From positions 28,484 to 92,483 of the forward strand of contig NZ_JMSQ01000013.1 of assembly GCF_000696575.1 (NCBI RefSeq): a DNA stretch of 64,000 nt, given 5' to 3'. Numbering within the stretch: the first letter of the stretch is position 1; the number at the start of each line of letters is the position of its first letter. The translations under genes and the position numbers were made by a program. This document shows positions 1 to 8,273 of the stretch, piece after piece. Source of the DNA: Siccibacter colletis. Its GTDB lineage: Bacteria > Pseudomonadota > Gammaproteobacteria > Enterobacterales > Enterobacteriaceae. The notes beneath the pieces were generated by a model. That model saw only the letters and a list, made by a program, of their open reading frames with translations. It did no database searches and was not told the DNA's origin.

Positions 1-100
1 CAAAACGAATCCCCGGGATCGCCTGCATGGCATCGGTCAGGGCAGGCAGCGTATGGAGCACGTCGCCCATCGACGACGTTTTAACAATCAATACCCGCAT
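1..100 (-). CDS. rfaC: ADP-heptose:LPS heptosyltransferase I, 5' part only
   Basis: Only the first 33 codons are present; the gene runs off the left edge of the window. The reverse strand from the ATG at 100 reads MRVLIVKTSSMGDVLHTLPA, the start of the WaaC/RfaC family (GT9). The enzyme adds the first L-glycero-D-manno-heptose to Kdo2-lipid A on the cytoplasmic face of the inner membrane. It follows rfaF with only 3 bases between the rfaF stop and this ATG, so it is the distal gene of an rfaD-rfaF-rfaC operon. Nothing can be said about the rest of the protein. Confidence 0.93.
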   Translation of the reverse strand, partial: MRVLIVKTSSMGDVLHTLPALTDAMQAIPGIRF

Positions 101-103
101 CGT

Positions 104-1150
104 CTACGCTTCCTGCTCAAGCAACAGCGGATTCAGTTCTTCCAGAACGCGCTGCGGGGTAATGTCGATAAGACTCTGGTGATAGCCTTCGGCGGCATCG
201 CCTTTACGCACCTTGTGATAGCCGGTAATCAGGCGGATTACCCGCGCTTTATGCGACAGCGGCGGTGTAAAGTCCGGGCTGCTTGGCCCGTAAAGGGCGA
301 CCAGCGGGCGCTCCAGCGCAGCGGCAACGTGCATCAGGCCGGAATCGTTGGTGACCATTGCGTCGCAGGCGGCGATCAGCACGACAGCCTGCTCCAGCGC
401 GGTTTCCCCTGCCAGATTGCGGCACCACGCCTGCTGCTCTGTGGTCAGCGCGGCGAGGATTTCGTTGCCGGCATCGTGATCTTTCGCCGAGCCGAACAGC
501 ACAACCTGATAGCCTTCATCAATAAGTTCAGCGGCCAGGGCGGCGTAATGATAGTGTGGCCAGCGTTTTGCCGGACCGAACTCTGCGCCAGGGCAGAAGC
601 CGATCAGGCGACGTTCGTCGGAAAGTCCAAAGGTTTTACGCATCTGGACGCACTCATCCGCGCTGACCTGCAGTTTCGGCCAAAGCAGCGGCTGCGGCAG
701 ATCTTTCGCGCTCTGCATTACCCCTTTGTCATACGCCAGCGCCACATAGCGCTCAACCATCAGCGGCCAGGCCTGTTTGTCGAGCGGGCGCGCATCGTTG
801 AGCAAGCCATAACGCATCTCGCCGCGCCAGCCGGTGCGCACCGGGATCCCGGCGAAGAAGGGAATTAACGCGGATTTGAACGAGCCGGGTAGCACATACG
901 CGCGGTCATAGTGGCGATCGCGCAGGCTGCGGCCGAGACGGCGACGCTCGCCGAGCGCCAGCGCTCCGTGGCCCAGCGGCATTGGGATCGCCTCGTTCAC
1001 TTCCGGCATACGCGCCAGCAGCGGACGGCACCACGCGGGTGCCATTACGTCAATCACGGCCTGAGGAAAGCGCGCCCGGAGCGTGCGATAGAGACTTTGC
1101 GACATCATCATGTCGCCCACCCATGACGGGCCAATCACCAGAATCTTCAT
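104..1150 (-). CDS. rfaF: ADP-heptose:LPS heptosyltransferase II
   Basis: 348 codons, the same length as E. coli WaaF. It begins MKILVIGPSWVGDMMMSQSL, the typical GT9 N-terminal Rossmann start, and holds the C-terminal donor-binding segment (NDSGLMHVAAAL, about residue 265). It adds the second heptose to the LPS inner core in the cytoplasm. It lies 9 bases downstream of rfaD and 3 bases upstream of rfaC, all on the minus strand, in the conserved order of ADP-heptose synthesis followed by its two users. Identification is by family resemblance and context. Confidence 0.96.
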   Translation of the reverse strand: MKILVIGPSWVGDMMMSQSLYRTLRARFPQAVIDVMAPAWCRPLLARMPEVNEAIPMPLGHGALALGERRRLGRSLRDRHYDRAYVLPGSFKSALIPFFAGIPVRTGWRGEMRYGLLNDARPLDKQAWPLMVERYVALAYDKGVMQSAKDLPQPLLWPKLQVSADECVQMRKTFGLSDERRLIGFCPGAEFGPAKRWPHYHYAALAAELIDEGYQVVLFGSAKDHDAGNEILAALTTEQQAWCRNLAGETALEQAVVLIAACDAMVTNDSGLMHVAAALERPLVALYGPSSPDFTPPLSHKARVIRLITGYHKVRKGDAAEGYHQSLIDITPQRVLEELNPLLLEQEA

Positions 1151-1159
1151 GCGCTGTGC

Positions 1160-2092
1160 TTACGCGTCACGGTTCAGCCAGGCCATGTACTCCGCCACGC
1201 CTTCGGCGACGGTTTTAAACGGCTTATCGTAACCCGCCGCGCGCAGTTTCGTGGTATCTGCCTGGGTGAACGCCTGATAGCGGCCTTTCAGTTTTTCCGG
1301 GAACGGAATGTATTCGAGGGTGCCTTTCTGGTGGAAGGCCAGCGCGGCGTCTGCGACCGCCTGGAAGGACTCGGCGCGACCGGTACCGCAGTTGAAGATG
1401 CCGGATACGCCGTTCTGCCAGAACCACAGGTTTACCGCCGCCACATCGCCGACATAGATGAAGTCGCGCTTAAAGCCGTCGCTGCCTTCAAACAGTTTCG
1501 GGCTTTCGCCATTATTCAGCTGGGTGTTGAGGTGGAACGCGACGCTCGCCATGCTGCCTTTGTGGCCTTCGCGCGGCCCGTAGACGTTAAAGTAGCGGAA
1601 GCCGACGATCTGGGAATTGGCTTCCGGCAGGATCTGGCGCACGTACTCGTCAAACAGGAACTTGGAGTAGCCGTAAACATTGAGCGGCTGCTCATATTCG
1701 CGGGATTCGATAAAGTCGCTGGTGCGGCCGCCGTAGGTTGCCGCTGAAGAGGCGTAAAGGAACGGAATTTCACGCTCCAGGCAGTAGTGCAGCACCTCTT
1801 TGGAGTACTGATAGTTGTTATCCATCATGTACTTGCCGTCCCACTCGGTGGTGGAGGAGCAGGCACCTTCATGGAAGATCGCTTCGATGTCGCCGAACTC
1901 TTCACCCGCCATTACCTGAATTAAGAAATCTTCTTTATCCATGTAATCAGCAATATTCAAATCCACCAGGTTGACGAATTTGGTGCCGTCTTTGAGGTTA
2001 TCTACCACCAGAATGTCGGTGATACCCATATCATTCAGAGACTTAACAATGTTGCTGCCGATGAAGCCGGCACCGCCGGTAACAATGATCAT
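1160..2092 (-). CDS. rfaD: ADP-L-glycero-D-manno-heptose 6-epimerase
   Basis: 310 codons from the ATG at 2092, the exact length of E. coli RfaD/HldD. The open frame runs 15 codons further upstream (to 2137), but those residues have no counterpart in the family. The N-terminus is a dinucleotide-binding GGAGFIGSN motif. A YGYSK motif near residue 140 supplies the Tyr/Lys of the short-chain dehydrogenase type active site. The enzyme converts ADP-D-glycero- to ADP-L-glycero-D-manno-heptose for the LPS inner core. It is the first gene of the rfaDFC run and diverges from kbl. A perfect 7-bp inverted repeat lies in the leader (2118-2134). Confidence 0.97.
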   Translation of the reverse strand: MIIVTGGAGFIGSNIVKSLNDMGITDILVVDNLKDGTKFVNLVDLNIADYMDKEDFLIQVMAGEEFGDIEAIFHEGACSSTTEWDGKYMMDNNYQYSKEVLHYCLEREIPFLYASSAATYGGRTSDFIESREYEQPLNVYGYSKFLFDEYVRQILPEANSQIVGFRYFNVYGPREGHKGSMASVAFHLNTQLNNGESPKLFEGSDGFKRDFIYVGDVAAVNLWFWQNGVSGIFNCGTGRAESFQAVADAALAFHQKGTLEYIPFPEKLKGRYQAFTQADTTKLRAAGYDKPFKTVAEGVAEYMAWLNRDA

Positions 2093-2117
2093 AAGCGTAA
2101 CCTTCAATACATGACGA

Positions 2118-2134
2118 CCTGAGACGATCTCAGG
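2118..2134. promoter_or_regulatory. Inverted repeat in the rfaD leader
   Basis: CCTGAGA-cga-TCTCAGG, a perfect 7-bp inverted repeat with a 3-base spacer, 26 bases upstream of the rfaD ATG. It could be a protein-binding palindrome or an mRNA hairpin in the leader. No known operator is recognised. A TATGAT -10-like sequence for rfaD can be read upstream on the minus strand. Confidence 0.3.
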
Positions 2135-2310
2135 CACTACTGTTTCTTATCATACCATTTCCCTGTTTTATTGACCCTCACAATGTCAGGCAGGTTCCTT
2201 TGCCTCGTGATTTATGCTGCAAAAACGAGAATCTGTGAATCGTCATCTCGTATCAGGTTCTACCTTCAGGTAATAATACGTGCCGAAATTTGCCAGTCTG
2301 GAGAATCGCA

Positions 2311-3507
2311 ATGCGAGGGGATTTTTACCAACAGTTGTCTGCCGACCTTGATACTGCAAGAGCGGAAGGGTTGTTTAAAGAAGAGCGCATTATCACATCG
2401 GCGCAGCAGGCCGATATCACGGTGGCGGATGGCAGCCACGTTATCAATTTCTGCGCCAATAACTATCTCGGTCTGGCGAACCATCCGGAGCTGATCGCCG
2501 CGGCGAAAGCAGGAATGGGCAGTCACGGTTTTGGCATGGCCTCTGTACGCTTTATCTGCGGCACCCAGGACAGCCACAAGCAGCTGGAACAGAAGCTGGC
2601 TGAGTTTCTCGGCATGGAAGACGCGATTCTCTACTCCTCGTGCTTCGATGCGAACGGCGGGCTGTTTGAGACTCTGCTCGGCCCGGAAGATGCAATTATC
2701 TCCGATGCCCTGAACCATGCCTCGATCATTGACGGCGTGCGCCTGTGTAAGGCGAAGCGTTATCGCTATGCCAACAACGATATGCAGGAGCTGGAAGCGC
2801 GTCTGAAAGAAGCTCGTGAAGCCGGTGCGCGTCACGTGATGATCGCTACCGACGGCGTGTTCTCGATGGATGGCGTGATCGCCAACCTGAAAGGCGTCTG
2901 CGATCTGGCGGACCAGTACGATGCGCTGGTGATGGTCGATGACTCCCACGCCGTGGGCTTCGTTGGTGAAAACGGTCGCGGCACCCATGAATACTGCGAG
3001 GTGATGGGCCGGGTCGATATTATCACCGGTACGCTCGGTAAAGCGCTGGGCGGGGCGTCTGGCGGCTATACCGCCGGGCGTAAAGAAGTGGTGGAGTGGC
3101 TGCGTCAGCGCTCGCGTCCGTATCTCTTCTCTAACTCGCTGGCACCGGCTATCGTCGCCGCGTCTATCAAGGTGCTGGAGATGCTGGCGTCCGGCGCGGA
3201 ACTGCGCACCCGCCTGTGGGATAACGCGCGCCTGTTCCGTGAAAAAATGTCAGCCGCAGGTTTTACGCTCGCCGGTGCCGATCACGCCATTATTCCGGTA
3301 ATGCTGGGCGATGCTGCCGTCGCGCAGCAGTTTGCGCGCGAGTTGCAGAAAGAGGGAATTTACGTTACCGGGTTCTTCTACCCGGTGGTGCCGAAAGGCC
3401 AGGCGCGTATTCGCACCCAGATGTCGGCAGCGCATACGCCTGAACAGATTGAACGTGCAGTCGATGCGTTTATCCGCATCGGTAAACAGTTAAATGTGAT
3501 TGCCTGA
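2311..3507 (+). CDS. kbl: Glycine C-acetyltransferase (2-amino-3-ketobutyrate CoA ligase)
   Basis: 398 codons from ATG 2311 ([13 protein letters not shown]), the length and start of E. coli Kbl; the longer frame from 2290 adds seven unrelated residues. It is a PLP-dependent fold type I enzyme of the alpha-oxoamine synthase family. The PLP lysine lies in the [10 protein letters not shown] segment (about residue 244), and [14 protein letters not shown] is the substrate-side N-terminal motif. It cleaves 2-amino-3-ketobutyrate with CoA to glycine and acetyl-CoA. It is followed 9 bases later by tdh, which makes its substrate, so the pair forms the threonine-to-glycine pathway. Lrp control is known in E. 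coli; no site is claimed here. Confidence 0.97.
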   Translation: MRGDFYQQLSADLDTARAEGLFKEERIITSAQQADITVADGSHVINFCANNYLGLANHPELIAAAKAGMGSHGFGMASVRFICGTQDSHKQLEQKLAEFLGMEDAILYSSCFDANGGLFETLLGPEDAIISDALNHASIIDGVRLCKAKRYRYANNDMQELEARLKEAREAGARHVMIATDGVFSMDGVIANLKGVCDLADQYDALVMVDDSHAVGFVGENGRGTHEYCEVMGRVDIITGTLGKALGGASGGYTAGRKEVVEWLRQRSRPYLFSNSLAPAIVAASIKVLEMLASGAELRTRLWDNARLFREKMSAAGFTLAGADHAIIPVMLGDAAVAQQFARELQKEGIYVTGFFYPVVPKGQARIRTQMSAAHTPEQIERAVDAFIRIGKQLNVIA

Positions 3508-3516
3508 GGGCGTGGA

Positions 3517-4542
3517 ATGAAAGCATTAGCGAAACTGAAAGCGGAAGAAGGCATCTGGATGACCGATGCGCCGAAACCGGAAGTCGGGCATAACGATCTG
3601 CTGATTAAAATCCGCAAGTCCGCCATCTGCGGCACGGATGTGCATATCTATAACTGGGATGAATGGTCTCAGAAAACCATTCCGGTGCCGATGGTGGTCG
3701 GACACGAATACGTGGGCGAAGTGGTCGGCATTGGTCAGGAAGTGAAAGGCTTTGCCATTGGCGATCGCGTTTCCGGTGAAGGCCATATCACCTGCGGCCA
3801 CTGTCGCAACTGCCGCGGCGGACGTACTCACCTGTGCCGCAACACCGTGGGCGTGGGTGTTAACCGTCCGGGCAGCTTTGCCGAATATCTGGTGATCCCG
3901 GCGTTCAACGCCTTCAAAATTCCTGACAATATTTCCGACGATCTGGCTGCGATTTTTGACCCGTTCGGCAATGCGGTACATACCGCGCTCTCCTTCGACC
4001 TGGTCGGGGAAGACGTGCTGGTGGCGGGTGCAGGCCCAATTGGCATTATGGCGGCGGCGGTGGCAAAACACGTCGGCGCGCGTAATGTGGTGATCACTGA
4101 CGTCAACGAATACCGCCTTGAACTGGCGCGTAAAATGGGCGTCACCCGTGCGGTTAACGTGGCGCATGAAAATCTGCATGATGTGATGAACGAGCTGGGC
4201 ATGACCGAAGGCTTTGACGTTGGGCTGGAGATGTCCGGCGCGCCGCCAGCGTTCCGCACCATGCTGGATACCATGAACCACGGCGGGCGTATCGCGCTGT
4301 TGGGTATTCCGCCGTCGGATATGGCCATTGACTGGAATAAAGTCATCTTCAAGGGGCTGTTTATCAAAGGGATTTATGGCCGCGAGATGTTTGAAACCTG
4401 GTACAAAATGGCTGCGCTTATTCAGTCCGGATTGGATCTGACGCCGCTAATCACGCACCACTTCCCGATTGATGACTTCCAGAAGGGGTTCGATGCCATG
4501 CGCTCGGGCCAGTCTGGGAAAGTTATTCTTAACTGGAATTAA
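3517..4542 (+). CDS. tdh: L-threonine 3-dehydrogenase
   Basis: 341 codons, equal to E. coli Tdh. It is a zinc-dependent medium-chain dehydrogenase. The catalytic zinc ligand Cys38 lies in [21 protein letters not shown] follows, and the structural-zinc cysteines cluster in [16 protein letters not shown] (about 93-107). A GAGPIGIM nucleotide-binding turn lies near residue 170. It oxidises L-threonine with NAD+ to 2-amino-3-ketobutyrate, which Kbl then cleaves. It is the second gene of the kbl-tdh operon and ends at a clear rho-independent terminator. Confidence 0.97.
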   Translation: MKALAKLKAEEGIWMTDAPKPEVGHNDLLIKIRKSAICGTDVHIYNWDEWSQKTIPVPMVVGHEYVGEVVGIGQEVKGFAIGDRVSGEGHITCGHCRNCRGGRTHLCRNTVGVGVNRPGSFAEYLVIPAFNAFKIPDNISDDLAAIFDPFGNAVHTALSFDLVGEDVLVAGAGPIGIMAAAVAKHVGARNVVITDVNEYRLELARKMGVTRAVNVAHENLHDVMNELGMTEGFDVGLEMSGAPPAFRTMLDTMNHGGRIALLGIPPSDMAIDWNKVIFKGLFIKGIYGREMFETWYKMAALIQSGLDLTPLITHHFPIDDFQKGFDAMRSGQSGKVILNWN

Positions 4543-4544
4543 CA

Positions 4545-4569
4545 AAAAGGGCCGGCTTCCGGCCCTTTT
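4545..4569 (+). terminator. Rho-independent terminator after kbl-tdh
   Basis: AAAAGGGCC...GGCCCTTTT hairpin directly downstream of the tdh stop codon, with a short T-run. The symmetric A and T runs mean it could also act weakly on the opposite strand. Confidence 0.85.
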
Positions 4570-4600
4570 GCTATTTATAGTAACGAGTTAGCACAGCGTT

Positions 4601-4622
4601 TTATCTCGAATTTATCTCGAAT
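4601..4622 (+). repeat. Perfect 11-bp tandem direct repeat upstream of waaH
   Basis: TTATCTCGAAT occurs twice in immediate succession, in the AT-rich 388-bp stretch between the tdh terminator and waaH. The 11-bp (one helical turn) period is typical of sites for OmpR/PhoB-family response regulators, but the sequence itself is not a Pho box or PmrA box. Function unknown. Confidence 0.5.
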
Positions 4623-4710
4623 AGTTTATGCAATTATTCCAGGGCTTTTCTGATAATTAAATAAAAAAGAGTAATCTTAATTTCGAGGGGTAATTCGTAA
4701 ATTATTGTCA

Positions 4711-4732
4711 ATGTCATAAATATTACTTAATT
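4711..4732 (+). promoter_or_regulatory. Possible Pho box upstream of waaH
   Basis: The first 11-mer, ATGTCATAAAT, matches the PhoB half-site CTGTCATAAAT at 10 of 11 positions; the adjacent second 11-mer matches at only 6 of 11. PhoB induction of waaH is known in E. coli, which is the reason for calling it. The rest of the 4570-4957 stretch is AT-rich and shows no gene. Confidence 0.4.
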
Positions 4733-4884
4733 GCGCTTTACTCTGATGGAGAGGCCTTCTGGCAGGCTTTATGATGAGTCATAACGCGTGATGTCATCAG
4801 CAGGTTTTAATTATTAGTGGGCGTTATTTAATTAATGCGGAGCGTTGCGTGAGAAATAAATCCTCAGACGACAAAACTTTCTCA

Positions 4885-4901
4885 CTTAATAATTCTCTAA
4901 G
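4885..4901 (+). promoter_or_regulatory. PmrA/BasR box upstream of waaH
   Basis: CTTAAT-N5-TCTAAG agrees with the PmrA consensus YTTAAK-N5-YTTAAK at 11 of 12 positions and lies 56 bases upstream of the waaH ATG. In E. coli yibD (waaH) is a known target of the BasS-BasR system. A box of similar quality precedes eptC at 46369-46385. Confidence 0.6.
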
Positions 4902-4957
4902 GTTAAGCAGATAAAACATAACGTCATCAAACTGGTAAAACCGGATAATAAATATTT

Positions 4958-5989
4958 ATGAATGATAGCCCGAAACTCAGTGTCATTATTCCACTGTACA
5001 ACGCTGCGGAACACTTCCCGGCCTGCATGGATTCTTTGCTTGCGCAAACCTGGACGGCGCTTGAAATCATCATCGTAAACGACGGATCGACCGATAATTC
5101 AGCCGAAATAGCACAGGCTTACGCCGACGCTCATCCGAATATCCGCGTGCTCCACCAGGCGAATGCCGGTGCATCGGTCGCCCGCAACCGCGGGCTGGAC
5201 GTAGCGACCGGAGAATACGTGGCCTTTGTCGACGCCGACGATCTGCTCTATCCGCGCATGTATGAAACTCTGATGGGCATGGCGCTGCAAGACGATCTCG
5301 ATGTAGCACAGTGCAATGCCGACTGGAGCGATCGCACTTCCGGTCATACCTGGCTCTCAATCCCTACAGACCGTCTTACGTCCACTGGCGTACTGACCGG
5401 GCCGGAGTGGCTACGTAAAGCGCTGGCGACGCGCCGCTGGACGCACGTAGTATGGATGGGGGTTTATCGCCTGAGCCTTATTCGTGAGCTGAACCTGAAA
5501 TTCGTTCCCGGCCTGCACCATCAGGATATTGTCTGGACGACAGAATTTATGTTTAACGCCCGTCGCGCGCGTTATACCCAGGAGGCGTATTATAAATATT
5601 TCCTCCACAATCAGTCCGTTAGTCGTTTAAAGCGTCAGGGCGCGAAGAACGCACATTATCAGCGTCACTATATTAAAATCACCCGCCTGTTAGATAAGCT
5701 GAATAATGATTACGCCGCTAAGATCCCCATTTATCCAGAGTTCCGCGAGCAGGTTACTCGCGAGGCACTGCGCGTTTGCCACGCGGTGCGCAAAGAAAAG
5801 GATCCAGACATCAAACAGGTTATTATTGCCGATATTTTCTCGTCGGGAATGTATAAGCGCATGATGAAAAACGTACGCAGCCTGAAACTGGGTTATCAGG
5901 CCGTACTCTGGTCATATCGTCTCAATAGCTGGCGCGATAAGCGTATCGCTGCCCGGCGCACCGCGCGACGCCCGATCCGCGTACGCTAA
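4958..5989 (+). CDS. waaH: LPS core heptosyl glucuronosyltransferase, GT2 family
   Basis: 343 codons. It is a family 2 glycosyltransferase: the N-terminus KLSVIIPLYNAAEHF is followed by the UDP-binding NDGSTDNS (about residue 40) and the metal-binding VDADD (about residue 90). It resembles E. coli YibD/WaaH throughout, including the HHQDIVWTTEFMFNA block near residue 190. WaaH adds glucuronic acid to heptose III of the LPS inner core. It stands alone between two terminators, convergent with yibQ, and has a PmrA-type box and a possible Pho box upstream. The basic C-terminal tail fits a membrane-associated enzyme. Confidence 0.9.
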   Translation: MNDSPKLSVIIPLYNAAEHFPACMDSLLAQTWTALEIIIVNDGSTDNSAEIAQAYADAHPNIRVLHQANAGASVARNRGLDVATGEYVAFVDADDLLYPRMYETLMGMALQDDLDVAQCNADWSDRTSGHTWLSIPTDRLTSTGVLTGPEWLRKALATRRWTHVVWMGVYRLSLIRELNLKFVPGLHHQDIVWTTEFMFNARRARYTQEAYYKYFLHNQSVSRLKRQGAKNAHYQRHYIKITRLLDKLNNDYAAKIPIYPEFREQVTREALRVCHAVRKEKDPDIKQVIIADIFSSGMYKRMMKNVRSLKLGYQAVLWSYRLNSWRDKRIAARRTARRPIRVR

Positions 5990-5995
5990 AACGAC

Positions 5996-6023
5996 AAACG
6001 GCCCCGCCGGGCCGTTTTTTTTT
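5996..6023 (+). terminator. Rho-independent terminator after waaH
   Basis: ACGGCCC-cgcc-GGGCCGT stem followed by nine T residues, 8 bases beyond the waaH stop. It also separates waaH from the convergent yibQ. Confidence 0.9.
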
Positions 6024-6033
6024 GCTACGTGCA

Positions 6034-6978
6034 TTAGCTCTGTTTGTTACCCCAGCCTTTCCACTGGTGCTCCAGGTATTTCACCAGCGCACTCTGTCCA
6101 ATGCTTTCACTTAGCACCGCAAAGAAACGTCCGGCATAGACCGGCTCCAGCGGCTGCTTCGGCTTGCAAAGCTGTACCCCTTTGAACGGATTACGCGGTG
6201 TGGGCTGCGGCGTCTGCGCCGGCGGTTGCCGGTTTGGCGTTGAGGTATCGACCTGCGGCTCGTTCAGCAGGCTGCTCGGCGCGACCAGCGTGATGTCAGC
6301 CGGCAGGTTATAAATCATCTGCTGCAACACGCGCACCGTGGAAGGGTGAGGGTGGCCGATCGCAATGGCCGAACCGTTACGCCGCGCCAGGGCGACAGCA
6401 CGATTGAACTGCGCGCGAATATCCGCCTCGTTCTGGGTATCGTCGAGGAACACTTTGCGCTTGATGACCTTTACGCCGGTGCCTGCCGCCGCACGCATCG
6501 ACTGGCTGTTGCCGATGGTCATGCTGTCGAGAAAGTAGAGGTTATAGCGGCTCAGACCCTGCATCACCTTCTGCATCCCAAACAGGCTGGACGTCATGGC
6601 GCTGCCCATATGGTTGTTCAACCCCACGGCATGCGGCACTTTCGCCACCGCGTCGCTGATGATGCGATCGATTTCGTTGCTGCTCATGTCCGGGCGCAGG
6701 GTATCTTTTTCCAGCGGCTGCTTACTGAGCGGTGCCATTGGCAAATGAATGAGTACTTCATGTCCGCCCTGGTGTGCTTTGGTCGCCATTTCATGGGCGT
6801 GGGGCGCATTGGGAAGCACGGCAACGGAAACGGCGGCGGGAAGGGCGAGAATATGATTTTCGTTCTGCGGGCGATAGCCGAAATCATCGATAACAATAGC
6901 GAGCTTGCCTGCAAAAACCGGAGGGATCAGCAGCACTGAACTGACGACGGCGACAAAAAGGTGACGAAAATGAGGCAA
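6034..6978 (-). CDS. yibQ: Divergent polysaccharide deacetylase family protein YibQ
   Basis: 314 codons with a cleavable signal peptide (hydrophobic VAVVSSVLLIPPVFA). The mature protein then begins with IVIDDFGYR, the first metal-binding motif of the NodB-like fold. Motifs NNHMGSAMTS (about 120) and AIGHPHPST (about 205) supply the further His/Asp positions. The C-terminal part, about residues 230-270, is Pro/Gln/Thr-rich and looks unstructured. The substrate is unknown. It is predicted periplasmic and is translated 3 bases after envC, an amidase activator, which suggests a cell-envelope role. Function beyond the family is not established here. Confidence 0.88.
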   Translation of the reverse strand: MPHFRHLFVAVVSSVLLIPPVFAGKLAIVIDDFGYRPQNENHILALPAAVSVAVLPNAPHAHEMATKAHQGGHEVLIHLPMAPLSKQPLEKDTLRPDMSSNEIDRIISDAVAKVPHAVGLNNHMGSAMTSSLFGMQKVMQGLSRYNLYFLDSMTIGNSQSMRAAAGTGVKVIKRKVFLDDTQNEADIRAQFNRAVALARRNGSAIAIGHPHPSTVRVLQQMIYNLPADITLVAPSSLLNEPQVDTSTPNRQPPAQTPQPTPRNPFKGVQLCKPKQPLEPVYAGRFFAVLSESIGQSALVKYLEHQWKGWGNKQS

Positions 6979-6981
6979 AAC

Positions 6982-8265
6982 TTATCTTCCCAGCCATGGT
7001 TGCGGATTAACTGCCTGTCCCTGACGACGGATTTCGAAATAGAGTGATGGTCTACCCTGTCCACCGCTGCTACCGACAAGCGCGATTGGCTGGCCTGCGC
7101 GAACCTGAGTTCCAACGTTGACCAGCGCACTCTGGTTGTAACCGTAGAGGCTCATATCGCCTTTACCGTGTTCCACGACCACTACCAGCCCATACCCCTG
7201 CAGCCAGTCGGCGAGGATCACGCGTCCGTCAGCAATGGCTTTCACTTCCGTGCCCTCTGACGCACCGATTACAATCCCTTTCCAACGTAGCTCACCCTGG
7301 AGCTGTTCGCCATAACGATGCAGCAATGACCCCCGGACGGGCCAGTACGCCTGACCGCGCGGCGATCCGAGACCGCCGGTGCGCGACATAAGTGAGCGCT
7401 CGCTTTCAGTTGGCTTATAGGTAGTGCCTTTACGCGTCGCCTCTTTCTGACGATTACGTACTTTCTCCGCTTCCTGCGCTTCGCGTTGCGCCCGGGCTTT
7501 TGCCGCGGCTTCGGCGCGGGCAATACGATCCCGCAGACGCGATTCGTTGGCGCGCAGCTCACTCAGCTGTTGCTGGCCCTGCTGAATAGAGGATTCAAGG
7601 CTGGAAAGGGTTTTTCTGCGCTCGGCCCGCGCCTGCTCAAGCTTTGCCTGCTGCGCTTTTTGTTCGTAAAGCAGCGTTTGCTGTTGGGTTTGCTTCCCCT
7701 CCAGCTCGCGCTTTTGCGCGTCCACTTCTTCACGCGTCTGCTTCAGTTGGGCGATGGTTTCCTGGCGCGCTTCGTTGAGGTAACCGAAATAGGCCTGTAA
7801 CCGTTGGCCGCGCTGGCTCTCTTCACCGCTGAGGATGAGCTGCAGGCCGGTGTGCTGGCCCTGACGAAACGCGGCATCAAGTTGGGCGGCGAGATTACTC
7901 TCCTGCACGGCTTTTTGCTTCTCAAGCTTCGCGACCGAGGCATTCAGCTCTGCCACCTGGGCATTAAGCTGTTTCAACGTTGCTTCGGTTTCCCGCAGCT
8001 GACGGCTGGCCGCTGCGATAGCCTGGTCCTGGGATTTGAGCTGTTCCTGTAGCTTTCCGCGCTGCTGCTGCTGCTGGCGGACGGCACGCTCTTTTTCCGC
8101 GATGTCCTGCTGAATAGATTTGAGCTGATCGCGATCGTCAGCGTGGGCGGGAATGGCGCACAGCAATACGCCAGCGCTGAGTGCGCTGGCGTAGATCAGA
8201 GGCCTGACGGAAAACCGGTTCGCTTTCGTGGCCCATGTTATTGATAAAATCGCCTTTCCCCTCAT
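6982..8265 (-). CDS. envC: Murein hydrolase activator EnvC
   Basis: 427 codons. Signal segment (about 22-42, ending AIPAHA), long Gln/Glu/Arg-rich coiled coil (about 45-270), then a C-terminal LytM-like domain (about 320-427) with HRYGEQLQGELRWKG and VVVEHGKGDMSLYGYN. EnvC proteins have a degenerate LytM site; they activate the amidases AmiA and AmiB at the division septum and are recruited by FtsEX. Start choice: the ATG at 8265 gives MRGKAILSITWATKANRF. The E. coli protein starts at an internal Met in the matching stretch, and that Met is Ile-Thr here, so no shorter ATG start exists. It lies 8 bases after gpmI and 3 bases before yibQ, in one operon. Confidence 0.94.
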   Translation of the reverse strand: MRGKAILSITWATKANRFSVRPLIYASALSAGVLLCAIPAHADDRDQLKSIQQDIAEKERAVRQQQQQRGKLQEQLKSQDQAIAAASRQLRETEATLKQLNAQVAELNASVAKLEKQKAVQESNLAAQLDAAFRQGQHTGLQLILSGEESQRGQRLQAYFGYLNEARQETIAQLKQTREEVDAQKRELEGKQTQQQTLLYEQKAQQAKLEQARAERRKTLSSLESSIQQGQQQLSELRANESRLRDRIARAEAAAKARAQREAQEAEKVRNRQKEATRKGTTYKPTESERSLMSRTGGLGSPRGQAYWPVRGSLLHRYGEQLQGELRWKGIVIGASEGTEVKAIADGRVILADWLQGYGLVVVVEHGKGDMSLYGYNQSALVNVGTQVRAGQPIALVGSSGGQGRPSLYFEIRRQGQAVNPQPWLGR

Positions 8266-8273
8266 ACGAGGGA

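Noticed and set aside
1160..2137. Longer rfaD beginning at 2137
   Set aside because: The extra 15 residues have no counterpart in a very conserved protein; the ATG at 2092 gives the exact family length.
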